NCBI RefSeq assembly: GCF_963082655.1
Contig: NC_081554.1
Coordinates: 47,785,761 to 47,849,760 of the forward strand
Source: Stomoxys calcitrans
Taxonomy: Eukaryota; Arthropoda; Insecta; Diptera; Muscidae
Reading direction: 5' to 3'
DNA length: 64,000 nucleotides
In this document: piece after piece, positions 21,786 to 35,470 of the stretch
How positions within the stretch are numbered: position 1 is the stretch's first letter
Layout: each line of letters starts with the position of its first letter
Made by a program: the position numbers and the translations under genes
The notes under the pieces: model-generated
What the model saw: the letters and a program-made list of their open reading frames with translations, nothing else
The model's database searches: none
Told to the model about the DNA's origin: nothing

Positions 21786-24700
21786 TTTCGAATTTCGAAT
21801 ATTTTAAAACACCGCAAAAACCAATATTTAGTGAGCGTAAAAATTCAAAGTCGTTTTCAAGGCCTAAAACGCTGTAACTCGTTCATTTTTTCGAATTTCG
21901 AAAATTTTAAAGCATTTTTTATGAAAAACATCGCAAAAACCAATATTTAGTGAGCGTAAAAATTCAAAGTCGTTTTCAAGGCCTAAAACGCTGTAACTCG
22001 TTCATTTTTTCGAATTTCGAAAATTTTAAAGCATTCCGCTGTTCGAAATTCGAAGACGATTCGTAAAATAAACAGAAATACTAAAAAATTTACATATTAT
22101 TTTTTTGGATTTTTTTTTCGCAAAGGTTAACCCCTTATGAAAATTTTCAATTTTTGATGCGAAAAAATTTTTCGAGTTGAGTATACACTATTGAAGATTA
22201 TGGCAAAAAAATTCGGTTCAGTGCAACTCCTATGTTTTTTGTTCAAAAAACAAGCTCAAAATCGCATAATTGATATCCGAAAAATACTAAAAAAAATCAA
22301 GACTAGCTTGAAATTGCCGCAACTTTCTTAGTTTTGTGAAATTCACAATTTTTCAGACACCGTTGGATTTGTGAAGAAAATCTCTTTCCATAGGTGTGCT
22401 GGATGAAGCAATACTGCAAAATTTTCTATGAAAAACATCACAAAAACCAATATTTAGTGAGCGTAAAAATTCAAAGTCGTTTTCAAGGCCTAAAACGCTG
22501 TAACTCGTTCATTTTTTCGAATTTCGAAAATTTTAAAGCATTCCGCAGTTCGAAATTCGAATACGATTCGTAAAATAAACAAAAATACTAAAAAATTGAC
22601 ATATTATGTTTTTGGATTTTTTTTCGCAAAGGTTAACCCCTTATGAAAATTTTCAATTTTTGATGCGAAAAAATTTTTCGAGTTGAGTATACAGTATTGA
22701 AGATTATGGCAAAAAATTCGGCTTAGTGCAACTCCTATGTTTTTTGTTCAAAAAAGAAGCTCAAAATCGCATAATTGATATCCGAAAAATACTAAAAAAA
22801 ATCAAGACTAGCTTGAAATTGCCGCAACTTTCTTAGTTTTGCGAACTTCACAATTTTTCGGACACCGTTGGATTTGTGAAGAAAATCTCTTTCCATAGGT
22901 GTGCTGGATGAAGCAATACTGCAAAATTTTCTATGAAAAACATCGCAAAAACCAATATTTAGTGAGCGTAAAAATTCAAAGTCGTTTTCAAGGCCTAAAA
23001 CGCTGTAACTCGTTCATTTTTTCGAATTTCGAAAATTTTAAAGCATTCCGCAGTTCGAAATTCGAAGACGATTCGTAAAATAAACAGAAATACTAAAAAA
23101 TTGACATATTATTTTTTTGGATTTTTTTTCGCAAAGGTTAACCCCTTATGAAAATTTTCAATTTTTGATGCGAAAAAATTTTTCGAGTTGAGTATACAGT
23201 ATTGAAGATTATGGCAAAAAATTCGGTTTAGTGCAACTCCTACGTTTTTTCCTTTAAAAAAGAAGCTCAAAATCGCATAATTGATATCCGAAAAATGCTA
23301 AAAAAATCAAGACTAGCTTGAAATTGCCGCAACTTTCTTAGTTTTGCGAACTTCACAATTTTTCGGACACCGTTGGATTTGTGAAGAAAATCTCTTTCCA
23401 TAGGTGTGCTGGATGAAGCAATACTGCAAAATTTTCTATGAAAAACATCACAAAAACCAATATTTAGTGAGCGTAAAAATTCAAAGTCGTTTTCAAGGCC
23501 TAAAACGCTGTAACTCGTTCATTTTTTCGAATTTCGAAAATTTTAAAGCATTCCGCAGTTCGAAATTCGAATACGATTCGTAAAATAAACAAAAATACTA
23601 AAAAATTGACATATTATGTTTTTGGATTTTTTTTCGCAAAGGTTAACCCCTTATGAAAACTTTCAATTTTTGATGCGAAAAAATTTTTCGAGTTGAGTAT
23701 ACAGTATTGAAGATTATGGCAAAAAATTCGGTTTAGTGCAACTCCTATGTTTTTTGTTCAAAAAACAAGCTCAAAATCGCATAATTGATATCCGAAAAAT
23801 ACTAAAAAAAATCAAGACTAGCTTGAAATTGCCGCAACTTTCTTAGTTTTGCGAACTTCACAATTTTTCAGACACCGTTGGATTTGTGAAGAAAATCTCT
23901 TTCCATAGGTGTGCTGGATGAAGCAATACTGCAAAATTTTCTATGAAAAACATCGCAAAAACCAATATTTAGTGAGCGTAAAAATTCAAAGTCGTTTTCA
24001 AGGCCTAAAACGCTGTAACTCGTTCATTTTTTCGAATTTCGAAAATTTTAAAGCATTCCGCAGTTCGAAATTCGAATACGATTCGTAAAATAAACAAAAA
24101 TACTAAAAAATTGACATATTATGTTTTTGGATTTTTTTTCGCAAAGGTTATGAAAATTTTCAATTTTTGATGCGAAAAAATTTTTCGAGTTGAGTATACA
24201 GTATTGAAGATTATGGCAAAAAATTCCATAGGTGTGCTGGATGAAGCAATACTGCAAAATTTTCTATGAAAAACATCGCAAAAACCAATATTTAGTGAGC
24301 GTAAAAATTCAAAGTCGTTTTCAAGGCCTAAAACGCTGTAACTCGTTCATTTTTTCGAATTTCGAAAATTTTAAAGCATTCCGCAGTTCGAAATTCGAAT
24401 ACGATTCGTAAAATAAACAAAAATACTAAAAAATTGACATATTATGTTTTTGGATTTTTTTTCGCAAAGGTTAACCCCTTATGAAAATTTTCAATTTTTG
24501 ATGCGAAAAAATTTTTCGAGTTGAGTATACAGTATTGAAGATTATGGCAAAAAATTCGGCTTAGTGCAACTCCTATGTTTTTTGTTCAAAAAAGAAGCTC
24601 AAAATCGCATAATTGATATCCGAAAAATACTAAAAAAATCAAGACTAGCTTGAAATTGCCGCAACTTTCTTAGTTTTGCGAACTTCACAATTTTTCGGAC

Positions 24701-27700
24701 ACCGTTGGATTTGTGAAGAAAATCTCTTTCCATAGGTGTGCTGGATGAAGCAATACTGCAAAATTTTCTATGAAAAACATCGCAAAAACCAATATTTAGT
24801 GAGCGTAAAAATTCAAAGTCGTTTTCAAGGCCTAAAACGCTGTAACTCGTTCATTTTTTCGAATTTCGAAAATTTTAAAGCATTCCGCTGTTCGAAATTC
24901 GAAGACGATTCGTAAAATAAACAGAAATACTAAAAAATTGACATATTATTTTTTTGGATTTTTTGATGCGAAAAAATTTTTCGAGTTGAGTATACAGTAT
25001 TGAAGATTATGGCAAAAAATTCGGTTTAGTGCAACTCCTATGTTTTTTGTTCAAAAAACAAGCTCAAAATCGCATAATTGATATCCGAAAAATGCTAAAA
25101 AAAATCAAGACTAGCTTGAAATTGCCGCAACTTTCTTAGTTTTTCGAACTTCACACTTTTTCGGGCACCGTTGGATTTGTGAAGAAAATCTCTTTCCATA
25201 GGTGTGCTGGATGAAGCAATACTGCAAAATTTTCTATGAAAAACATCGCAAAAACCAATATTTAGTGAGCGTAAAAATTCAAAGTCGTTTTCAAGGCCTA
25301 AAACGCTGTAACTCGTTCATTTTTTCGAATTTCGAAAATTTTAAAGCATTCCGCAGTTCGAAATTCGAATACGATTCGTAAAATAAACAAAAATACTAAA
25401 AAATTGACATATTATGTTTTTGGATTTTTTTTCGCAAAGGTTATGAAAATTTTCAATTTTTGATGCGAAAAAATTTTTCGAGTTGAGTATACAGTATTGA
25501 AGATTATGGCAAAAAATTCGGCTTAGTGCAACTCCTATGTTTTTTGTTCAAAAAAGAAGCTCAAAATCGCATAATTGATATCCGAAAAATACTAAAAAAA
25601 ATCAAGACTAGCTTGAAATTGCCGCAACTTTCTTAGTTTTGCGAACTTCACAATTTTTCGGACACCGTTGGATTTGTGAAGAAAATCTCTTTCCATAGGT
25701 GTGCTGGATGAAGCAATACTGCAAAATTTTCTATGAAAAACATCGCAAAAACCAATATTTAGTGAGCGTAAAAATTCAAAGTCGTTTTCAAGGCCTAAAA
25801 CGCTGTAACTCGTTCATTTTTTCGAATTTCGAAAATTTTAAAGCATTCCGCAGTTCGAAATTCGAAGACGATTCGTAAAATAAACAGAAATACTAAAAAA
25901 TTGACATATTATTTTTTTGGATTTTTTTTCGCAAAGGTTAACCCCTTATGAAAATTTTCAATTTTTGATGCGAAAAAATTTTTCGAGTTGAGTATACAGT
26001 ATTGAAGATTATGGCAAAAAATTCGGTTTAGTGCAACTCCTACGTTTTTTCCTTTAAAAAAGAAGCTCAAAATCGCATAATTGATATCCGAAAAATGCTA
26101 AAAAAATCAAGACTAGCTTGAAATTGCCGCAACTTTCTTAGTTTTGCGAACTTCACAATTTTTCGGACACCGTTGGATTTGTGAAGAAAATCTCTTTCCA
26201 TAGGTGTGCTGGATGAAGCAATACTGCAAAATTTTCTATGAAAAACATCACAAAAACCAATATTTAGTGAGCGTAAAAATTCAAAGTCGTTTTCAAGGCC
26301 TAAAACGCTGTAACTCGTTCATTTTTTCGAATTTCGAAAATTTTAAAGCATTCCGCAGTTCGAAATTCGAATACGATTCGTAAAATAAACAAAAATACTA
26401 AAAAATTGACATATTATGTTTTTGGATTTTTTTTCGCAAAGGTTAACCCCTTATGAAAATTTTCAATTTTTGATGCGAAAAAATTTTTCGAGTTGAGTAT
26501 ACAGTATTGAAGATTATGGCAAAAAATTCGGTTTAGTGCAACTCCTACGTTTTTTCCTTTAAAAAAGAAGCTCAAAATCGCATAATTGATATCCGAAAAA
26601 TGCTAAAAAAATCAAGACTAGCTTGAAATTGCCGCAACTTTCTTAGTTTTGCGAACTTCACAATTTTTCGGACACCGTTGGATTTGTGAAGAAAATCTCT
26701 TTCCATAGGTGTGCTGGATGAAGCAATACTGCAAAATTTTCTATGAAAAACATCACAAAAACCAATATTTAGTGAGCGTAAAAATTCAAAGTCGTTTTCA
26801 AGGTCTAAAACGCTGTAACTCGTTCATTTTTTCGAATTTCGAAAATTTTAAAGCATTCCGCAGTTCGAAATTCGAATACGATTCGTAAAATAAACAAAAA
26901 TACTAAAAAATTGACATATTATGTTTTTGGATTTTTTTTCGCAAAGGTTAACCCCTTATGAAAATTTTCAATTTTTGATGCGAAAAAATTTTTCGAGTTG
27001 AGTATACAGTATTGAAGATTATGGCAAAAAATTCGGTTTAGTGCAACTCCTATGTTTTTTGTTCAAAAAACAAGCTCAAAATCGCATAATTGATATCCGA
27101 AAAATACTAAAAAAAATCAAGACTAGCTTGAAATTGCCGCAACTTTCTTAGTTTTGCGAACTTCACAATTTTTCAGACACCGTTGGATTTGTGAAGAAAA
27201 TCTCTTTCCATAGGTGTGCTGGATGAAGCAATACTGCAAAATTTTCTATGAAAAACATCGCAAAAACCAATATTTAGTGAGCGTAAAAATTCAAAGTCGT
27301 TTTCAAGGCCTAAAACGCTGTAACTCGTTCATTTTTTCGAATTTCGAAAATTTTAAAGCATTCCGCAGTTCGAAATTCGAATACGATTCGTAAAATAAAC
27401 AAAAATACTAAAAAATTGACATATTATGTTTTTGGATTTTTTTTCGCAAAGGTTATGAAAATTTTCAATTTTTGATGCGAAAAAATTTTTCGAGTTGAGT
27501 ATACAGTATTGAAGATTATGGCAAAAAATTCGGCTTAGTGCAACTCCTATGTTTTTTGTTCAAAAAACAAGCTCAAAATCGCATAATTGATATCCGAAAA
27601 ATACTAAAAAAAATCAAGACTAGCTTGAAATTGCCGCAACTTCTTAGTTTTGCGAACTTCACAATTTTTCAGACACCGTTGGATTTGTGAAGAAAATCTC

Positions 27701-30700
27701 TTTCCATAGGTGTGCTGGATGAAGCAATACTGCAAAATTTTCTATGAAAAACATCGCAAAAACCAATATTTAGTGAGCGTAAAAATTCAAAGTCGTTTTC
27801 AAGGCCTAAAACCTGTAACTCGTTCATTTTTTCGAATTTCGAAAATTTTAAAGCATTCCGCAGTTCGAAATTCGAAGACGATTCGTAAAATAAACAGAAA
27901 TACCAAAAAATTGACATATTATTTTTTTGGATTTTTTTTCGCAAAGGTTAACCCCTTATGAAAATTTTCAATTTTTGATGCGAAAAAAATTTTTCGAGTT
28001 GAGTATACAGTATTGAAGATTATGGCAAAAAATTCGGTTTAGTGCAACTCCTATGTTTTTTGTTCAAAAAACAAGCTCAAAATCGCATAATTGATATCCG
28101 AAAAATGCTAAAAAAAATCAAGACTAGCTTGAAATTGCCGCAACTTTCTTAGTTTTTCGAACTTCACACTTTTTCGGGCACCGTTGGATTTGTGAAGAAA
28201 ATCTCTTTCCATAGGTGTGCTGGATGAAGCAATACTGCAAAATTTTCTATGAAAAACATCGCAAAAACCAATATTTAGTGAGCGTAAAAATTCAAAGTCG
28301 TTTTCAAGGCCTAAAACGCTGTAACTCGTTCATTTTTTTGAATTTCGAAAATTTTAAAGCATTCCGCAGTTCGAAATTCGAAGACGATTCGTAAAATAAA
28401 CAGAAATACCAAAAAATTGACATATTATTTTTTTGGATTTTTTTTCGCAAAGGTTAACCCCTTATGAAAATTTTCAATTTTTGATGCGAAAAAATTTTTC
28501 GAGTTGAGTATACAGTATTGAAGATTATGGCAAAAAATTCGGTTTAGTGCAACTCCTATGTTTTTTGTTCAAAAAACAAGCTCAAAATCGCATAATTGAT
28601 ATCCGAAAAATGCTAAAAAAAATCAAGACTAGCTTGAATTTGCCGCAACTTTCTTAGTTTTTCGAACTTCACACTTTTTCGGGCACCGTTGGATTTGTGA
28701 AGAAAATCTCTTTCCATAGGTGTGCTGGATGAAGCAATACTGCAAAATTTTCTATGAAAAACATCGCAAAAACCAATATTTAGTGAGCGTAAAAATTCAA
28801 AGTCGTTTTCAAGGCCTAAAACGCTGTAACTCGTTCATTTTTTCGAATTTCGAAAATTTTAAAGCATTCCGCAGTTCGAAATTCGAAGACGATTCGTAAA
28901 ATAAACAGAAATACTAAAAAATTGACATATTATTTTTTGGATTTTTTTTCGCAAAGGTTAACCCCTTACGAAAATTTTCAATTTTTGATGCGAAAAATTT
29001 TTTCGAGTTGAGTATACAGCATTGAAGATTATGGCAAAAAAATCGGTTTAGTGCAACTCCTATGTTTTTTGTTCATAAAACAAGCTCAACATCGCATAAT
29101 TTATATCCGAAAAATGCTAAAAAAATCAAGACTAGCTTGAAATTGCCGCAACCTTCTTAGTTTTGCGAACTTTACACTTTTTTGGACACCGTTGGATTTG
29201 TGAAGAAAATCTCTTTCCATAGGTGTGCTGGATGAAGCAATACTGCAAAATTTTCTATGAAAAACATCGCAAAAACCAATATTTAGTGAGCGTAAAAATT
29301 CAAAGTCGTTTTCAAGGCCTAAAACGCTGTAACTCGTTAATTTTTTCGAATTTCGAAAATTTTAAAGCATTCCGCAGTTCGAAATTCGAAGACGATTCGT
29401 AAAATAAACAGAAATACTAAAAAATTGACATATTATTTTTTTGGATTTTTTTTCGCAAAGGTTAACCCCTTATGAAAATTTTCAATTTTTGATGCGAAAA
29501 AATCTTTCGAGTTGAGTATACAGTATTGAAGATTATGGCAAAAAATTCGGTTTAGTGCAACTCCTATGTTTTTTGTTCAAAAACCAAGCTCAAAATCGCA
29601 TAATTGATATCCGAAAAATGCTAAAAAAAATCAAGACTAGCTTGAAATTGCCGCAACTTTCTTAGTTTTGCGAACTTCACACTTTTTCGGACACCGTTGG
29701 ATTTGTGAAGAAAATCTCTTTCCATAGGTGTGCTGGATGAAGCAATACTGCAAACTTTTCTATGAAAAACATCGCAAAAACCAATATTAAGTGAGCGTAA
29801 AAATTCAAAGTCGTTTTCAAGGCCTAAAACGCTGTAACTCGTTAATTTTTTCGAATTTCGAAAATTTTAAAGCATTCCGCAGTTCGAAATTCGAAGACGA
29901 TTCGTAAAATAAACAGAAATACTAAAAAATTGACATATTATTTTTTTGGATTTTTTTTCGCAAAGGTTAACCCCTTATGAAAATTTTCAATTTTTGATGC
30001 GAAAAAATCTTTCGAGTTGAGTATACAGTATTGAAGATTATGGCAAAAAATTCGGTTTAGTGCAACTCCTATGTTTTTTGTTCAAAAACCAAGCTCAAAA
30101 TCGCATAATTGATATCCGAAAAATGCTAAAAAAAATCAAGACTAGCTTGAAATTGCCGCAACTTTCTTAGTTTTGCGAACTTCACACTTTTTCGGACACC
30201 GTTGGATTTGTGAAGAAAATCTCTTTCCATAGGTGTGCTGGATGAAGCAATACTGCAAACTTTTCTATGAAAAACATCGCAAAAACCAATATTAAGTGAG
30301 CGTAAAAATTCAAAGTCGTTTTCAAGGCCTAAAACGCTGTAACTCGTTCATTTTTTCGAATTTCGAAAATTTTAAAGCATTCCGCAGTTCGAAATTCGAA
30401 GACGATTCGTGAAATAAACAAAAATACTAAAAAATTGACATATTATTTTTTTGGATTTTTTTTCGCAAAGGTTAACCCCTTATGAAAATTTTCAATTTTT
30501 GATGCGAAACAATCTTTCGAGTTGAGTATGCAGTATTGAAGATTATGGCAAAAAATTCGGTTTAGTGCAACTTCTATGTTTTTTGTTCAAAAAACAAGCT
30601 CAAAATCGCATAATTGATATCCGAAAAATGCTAAAAAAAAATCAAGACTAGCTTGAAATTGCCGCAACTTTCTTAGTTTTGCGAACTTCACACTTTTTCG

Positions 30701-33700
30701 GACACCGTTGGATTTTTTTTCGCAAAGGTTAACCCCTTACGAAAATTTTCAATTTTTGATGCGAAAAATTTTTTCGAGTTGAGTATACAGCATTGAAGAT
30801 TATGGCAAAAAAATCGGTTTAGTGCAACTCCTATGTTTTTTGTTCATAAAACAAGCTCAACATCGCATAATTTATATCCGAAAAATGCTAAAAAAATCAA
30901 GACTAGCTTGAAATTGCCGCAACCTTCTTAGTTTTGCGAACTTTACACTTTTTTGGACACCGTTGGATTTGTGAAGAAAATCTCTTTCCATAGGTGTGCT
31001 GGATGAAGCAATACTGTAAAGTATTCTATGAAAAACATCGCAAAAACCAATATTTAGTGAGCGTAAAAATTCAAAGTCGTTTTCAAGGCCTAAAACGCTG
31101 TAACTCGTTCATTTTTTCGAATTTCGAAAATTTTAAAGCATTCCGCAGTTCGAAATTCGAAGACGATTCGTGAAATAAACAAAAATACTAAAAAATTGAC
31201 ATATTATTTTTTTGGATTTTTTTTCGCAAAGGTTAACCCCTTATGAAAATTTTCAATTTTTGATGCGAAAAAATTTTTCGAGTTGAGTATACAGTATTGA
31301 AGATTATGGCAAAAAATTCGGTTTAGTGCAACTTCTATGTTTTTTGTTCAAAAAACAAGCTCAAAATCGCATAATTGATATCCGAAAAATGCTAAAAAAA
31401 ATCAAGACTAGCTTGAAATTGCCGCAACTTTCTTAGTTTTGCGAACTTCACACTTTTTCGGACACCGTTGGATTTTTTTTCGCAAAGGTTAACCCCTTAC
31501 GAAAATTTTCAATTTTTGATGCGAAAAAATTTTTCGAGTTGAGTATACAGTATTGAAGATTATGGCAAAAAATTCGGTTTAGTGCAACTCCTATGTTTTT
31601 TGTTCAAAAAAAAAGCTCAAAATCGCATAATTGATATCCGAAAAATGCTAAAAAAATCAAGACTAGCTTGAAATTGCCGCAACTTTCTTAGTTTTGCGAA
31701 CTTCACACTTTTTCGGACACCGTTGGATTTGTGAAGAAAATCTCTTTCCATAGGTGTGCTGGATGAAGCAATACTGTAAAGTATTCTATGAAAAACATCG
31801 CAAAAACCAATATTTAGTGAGCGTAAAAATTCAAAGTCGTTTTCAAGGCCTAAAACGCTGTAACTCGTTCATTTTTTCGAATTTCGAAAATTTTAAAGCA
31901 TTCCGCAGTTCGAAATTCGAAGACGATTCGTGAAATAAACAAAAATACTAAAAAATTGACATATTATTTTTTTGGATTTTTTTTCGCAAAGGTTAACCCC
32001 TTATGAAAATTTTCAATTTTTGATGCGAAAAAATTTTTCGAGTTGAGTATACAGTATTGAAGATTATGGCAAAAAATTCGGTTTAGTGCAACTCCTATGT
32101 TTTTTGTTCAAAAAAAAAGCTCAAAATCGCATAATTGATATCCGAAAAATGCTAAAAAAATCAAGACTAGCTTGAAATTGCCGCAACTTTCTTAGTTTTG
32201 CGAACTTCACACTTTTTCAGACACCGTTGGATTTGTGAAGAAAATCTCTTTCCATAGGTGTGCTGGATGAAGCAATACTGCAAAATTTTCTATGAAAAAC
32301 ATCGCAAAAACCAATATTTAGTGAGCGTAAAAATTCAAAGTCGTTTTCAAGGCCTTAAACGCTGTAACTCGTTAATTTTTTTAAAGCATTCCGCAGTTCG
32401 AAATTCGAAGACGATTCGTAAAATAAACAAAAATACTAAAAAATTTACATTTTATTTTTTTGGATTTTTTTCGCAAAGGTTAACACCTTATGAAAATTTT
32501 CAATTTTTGATGCGAAAAAATTTTTCGAGTTGAGTATACAGTATTGAAGATTATGGCGAAAAATTCGGTTAAGTGCAACTCCTATGTTTTTTGTTCAAAA
32601 AACAAGCTCAAAATCGCATAATTCATATCCGAAAATGCTAAAAAAATCAAGACTAGCTTGAAATTGCCGCAACTTTCTTAGTTTTGCGAACTTCACACTT
32701 TTTCGGACACCGTTGGATTTGTGAAGAAAATCTCTTTCCATAGGTGTGCTTCATGAAGCAATACTGTAAAGTATTCTATGAAAAACATCGCAAAAACCTA
32801 AATTTTTTGGGCGTAAAAATTCAAAGTCGTTTTCAAGGCCTAAAACGCTGTAACTCGTTCATTTTTTCGAATTTCGAAAATTTTAAAGCATTCCGCAGTT
32901 CGAAATTCGAAGACGATTCGTAAACTAAACAGAAATACTAAAAAATTTACATATTATTTTTTTGGAATATGGACATAAAATGGACATATTATTTTTTTGG
33001 ATTTTTTTTCGCAAAGGTTAACCCCTTACGAAAATTTTCAATTTTTGATGCGAAAAAATTTTTCGAGTTGAGTATACAGTATTGAAGATTATGGCAAAAA
33101 ATTCGGTTTAGTGCAACTCCTATGTTTTTTGTTCAAAAAACAAGCTCAAAATCGCATAATTGATATCCGAAAAATGCTAAAAAAAATCAAGACTAGCTTG
33201 AAATTGCCGCAACATTCTTAGTTTTGCGAACTTCACACTTTTTCGGACACCGTTGGATTTGTGAAGAAAATCTCTTTCCATAGGTGTGCTGGATGAAGCA
33301 ATACTGCAAAATTTTCTATGAAAAACATCGCAAAAACCAATATTTAGTGAGCGTAAAAATTCAAAGTCGTTTTCAAGGCCTTAAACGCTGTAACTCGTTC
33401 ATTTTTTCGAATTTCGAAAATTTTAAAGCATTCCGCAGTTCGAAATTCGAAGACGATTCGTAAAATAAACAAAAATACTAAAAAATTGACATTTTATTTT
33501 TTTGGATTTTTTTTTCGCAAAGGTTAACCCCTTATGAAAATTTTCAATTCAAAGTCGTTTTCAAGGCCTAAAACGCTGTAACTCGTTCATTTTTTCGAAT
33601 TTCGAAAATTTTAAAGCATTCCGCAGTTCGAAATTCGAAGACGATTCGTAAAATAAACAGAAATACTAAAAAATTGACATATTATTTTTTTGGATTTTTT

Positions 33701-34505
33701 TTCGATTTTTTGGATTTTCAATTTTTGATGCGAAAAAATTTTTCGAGTTGAGTATACAGTATTGAAGATTATGGCAAAAAATTCGGTTTAGTGCAACTCC
33801 TATGTTTTTTGTTCAAAAAACAAGCTCAAAATCGCATAATTGATATCCGAAAAATGCTAAAAAATTCAAGACTAGCTTGAAATTGCCGCAACTTTCTTAG
33901 TTTTGCGAACACTCACTTTTTCGGACACCGTTGGATTTGTGAAGAAAATCTCTTTCCATAGGTGCGCCGGATGAAGCAATACTGTAAATTATTCTATGAA
34001 AAACATCGCAAAACCCGAAATTTTTTGGGCGTAAAATTTCAAAGTCGTTTTCAAGGCCTAAAACGATGTAACTCGTTCATTTTTTCGAATTTCGAAAATC
34101 TTAAAGCATTCCTCAGTTCGAAATTCGAAGACGATTCGTAAAATAAACAGAAATACTAAAAAATTGACATATTTTTTTTTTGCATTTTTTTTTCGCAAAG
34201 GTTAACCCCTTATGAAAATTTTTAATTTTTGATGCGAAAAAATTTTTCGAGTTGAGTATACAGTATTGAAGATTATGGCAAAAAATTCGGTTTAGTGCAA
34301 CTCCTATGTTTTTTGTTCAAAAAACAAGCTCAAAATCGCATAATTGATATCCGAAAAATGCTAAAAAAATCAAGACTAGCTTGAAATTGCTGTAACTTCC
34401 ATACTATTGCGAACTTCAAAATTCTGAGAACATCGATAGATTCGTGAAGAAAATCTCTTTCCGTAGTGGTACTGGATAAAGCAATACCTTTTTCTATTTC
34501 CTTGA
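21786..34505 (+). repeat. Satellite DNA array, monomer about 505 bp
   Basis: About 23 head-to-tail monomers are present. The landmark ccataggtgtgctggatg recurs near 22390, 22898, 23398, 23906, 24227, 24731, 25197, 25692, 26199 and onward to 33958, mostly 500-508 bp apart. Each monomer also carries gcaaaaaccaatatttagtg, ctaaaacgctgtaactcg, palindromic cgaaaaaatttttcg and ttcgaaattcgaa, and ggttaaccccttatg. Some monomers have internal deletions (24227 and 25197 follow short units; 30711 and 31471 are fusion junctions). No frame is conserved and small frames are chance. The left edge is truncated, with a 119-bp partial duplication (21821/21940). The right edge (33950-34505) is more diverged. Variant classes differ at gaagacgattcg versus gaatacgattcg. 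Confidence 0.95.
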
Positions 34506-34925
34506 AAATCTTCCGTGATGATCAAGACCGGCACGTTACCGTGAATGGGAAACTGGGCCTTAATTCGTGACTCCATCAGAAAACCATTTAAAATCGAAAT
34601 TTCACTTGGAAAACTTAAAATGGCTTTATCTGCTAAACTATGCGTCTTAGAGGGAAATGGGTCTTAATTCTTGAATTTATCAAAAATTATTGTATAACAA
34701 CGATAACACACTATTTTTGGCCCCAATCGGGTCATATAGACTTGGAGGACATGTGGTTCAAACAGGAGGGCGCCACAAGCCTTACAGCGAATGTCACAAT
34801 CAATTTATTGCAAACCAAGTTTGGAGAACGTGTTATCTGGTCCAGTCGATTGCCCGCCTCGGTCGTATAATTGGACACCGTTAGACTATTTCCTGAGGTG
34901 CTACACCGAGTCTATGGTCTATGCA
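34503..34925 (+). pseudogene. Mariner/Tc1-superfamily transposase relic, middle part
   Basis: This starts at the satellite edge with a DDQDRHVTVNG segment. After stops, an open stretch (34640-34870) contains LEDMWFKQEGAT and NVTINLLQTKFGERV, then LFPEVLHRVYGLCM. This is the DDE-domain signature of an insect transposase related to mariner/Tc1, in which QDGAT normally carries the second catalytic Asp; here it reads QEGAT. The frame is broken and the gene cannot be active. The rest of the C-terminus resumes at 35655 after an inserted block. Confidence 0.75.
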
Positions 34926-35026
34926 TGACATAAGTACCAGATAGTGTACCGTAAACAGCTGAATACAATTTTTTCTCGCGAATTGCACAATCTGCCAATC
35001 AGTTTTGGTTGAGTGTGTGTATTATA

Positions 35027-35262
35027 TTGGGTTGCCCAAAAAGTAAGTGCGGATTTTTCATATAGTCGGCGTTGACAAATTTTTTCACAGCTTGTGACTC
35101 TGTAATTGCATTCTTTCTTCTGTCAGTTATCAGCTATTACTTTTAGCTTGCTTTAGAAAAAAAGTGTAAAAAAAGTATATTTGATTAAAGTTCAATCTAA
35201 GTTTTATTAAAAATGCATTTACTTTCTTTTAAAAAATCCGCAATTACTTTTTGGGCAACCCA
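35027..35262 (+). mobile_element. MITE with mariner-like TIRs, 236 bp, copy 1
   Basis: The ends are ttgggttgcccaaaaagtaa and its inverted counterpart ttactttttgggcaaccca, flanked by TA dinucleotides (35025-35026 and 35263-35264) as expected for mariner-type target duplication. The interior has no coding capacity. It is the reverse complement of 57197-57432. Confidence 0.85.
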
Positions 35263-35317
35263 TAGTTTAGAACCATAGTACATACAAACAATCAAAATGG
35301 TGCGAACTAGTTACAAA

Positions 35318-35470
35318 CACAATCACTGATTTTGACAGATAGTGCACTCAATATTTTGTTGTTGCACAACTGCCACTATCTGTAATAAATATATCTTGGG
35401 TCTATGCAAGTAGCAGCTGCTCAACCACAAGATATTGTGTGCACTATCTTTCAGAATCAGTGATAAGTGC
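35318..35470. mobile_element. Small inverted-repeat element, about 153 bp
   Basis: The left arm 35318-35365 (cacaatcactgattttgac, agatagtgcac, caatattttg) is inversely repeated at 35419-35470 (caagatattgtgtgcac, tatctttcagaatcagtg). It is non-coding and probably a MITE. Confidence 0.6.

Noticed and set aside
27669..27961. Open frames of 80-90 codons in the satellite (both strands), recurring near 32258 and 46149.
   Set aside because: They come from the repeated monomer, are broken in most copies and are not conserved in frame, so they are chance frames.
21786..34505. Regularly spaced repeats that could be mistaken for a CRISPR-like array.
   Set aside because: The whole 505-bp unit is conserved, with no unique spacers; this is eukaryotic satellite DNA.
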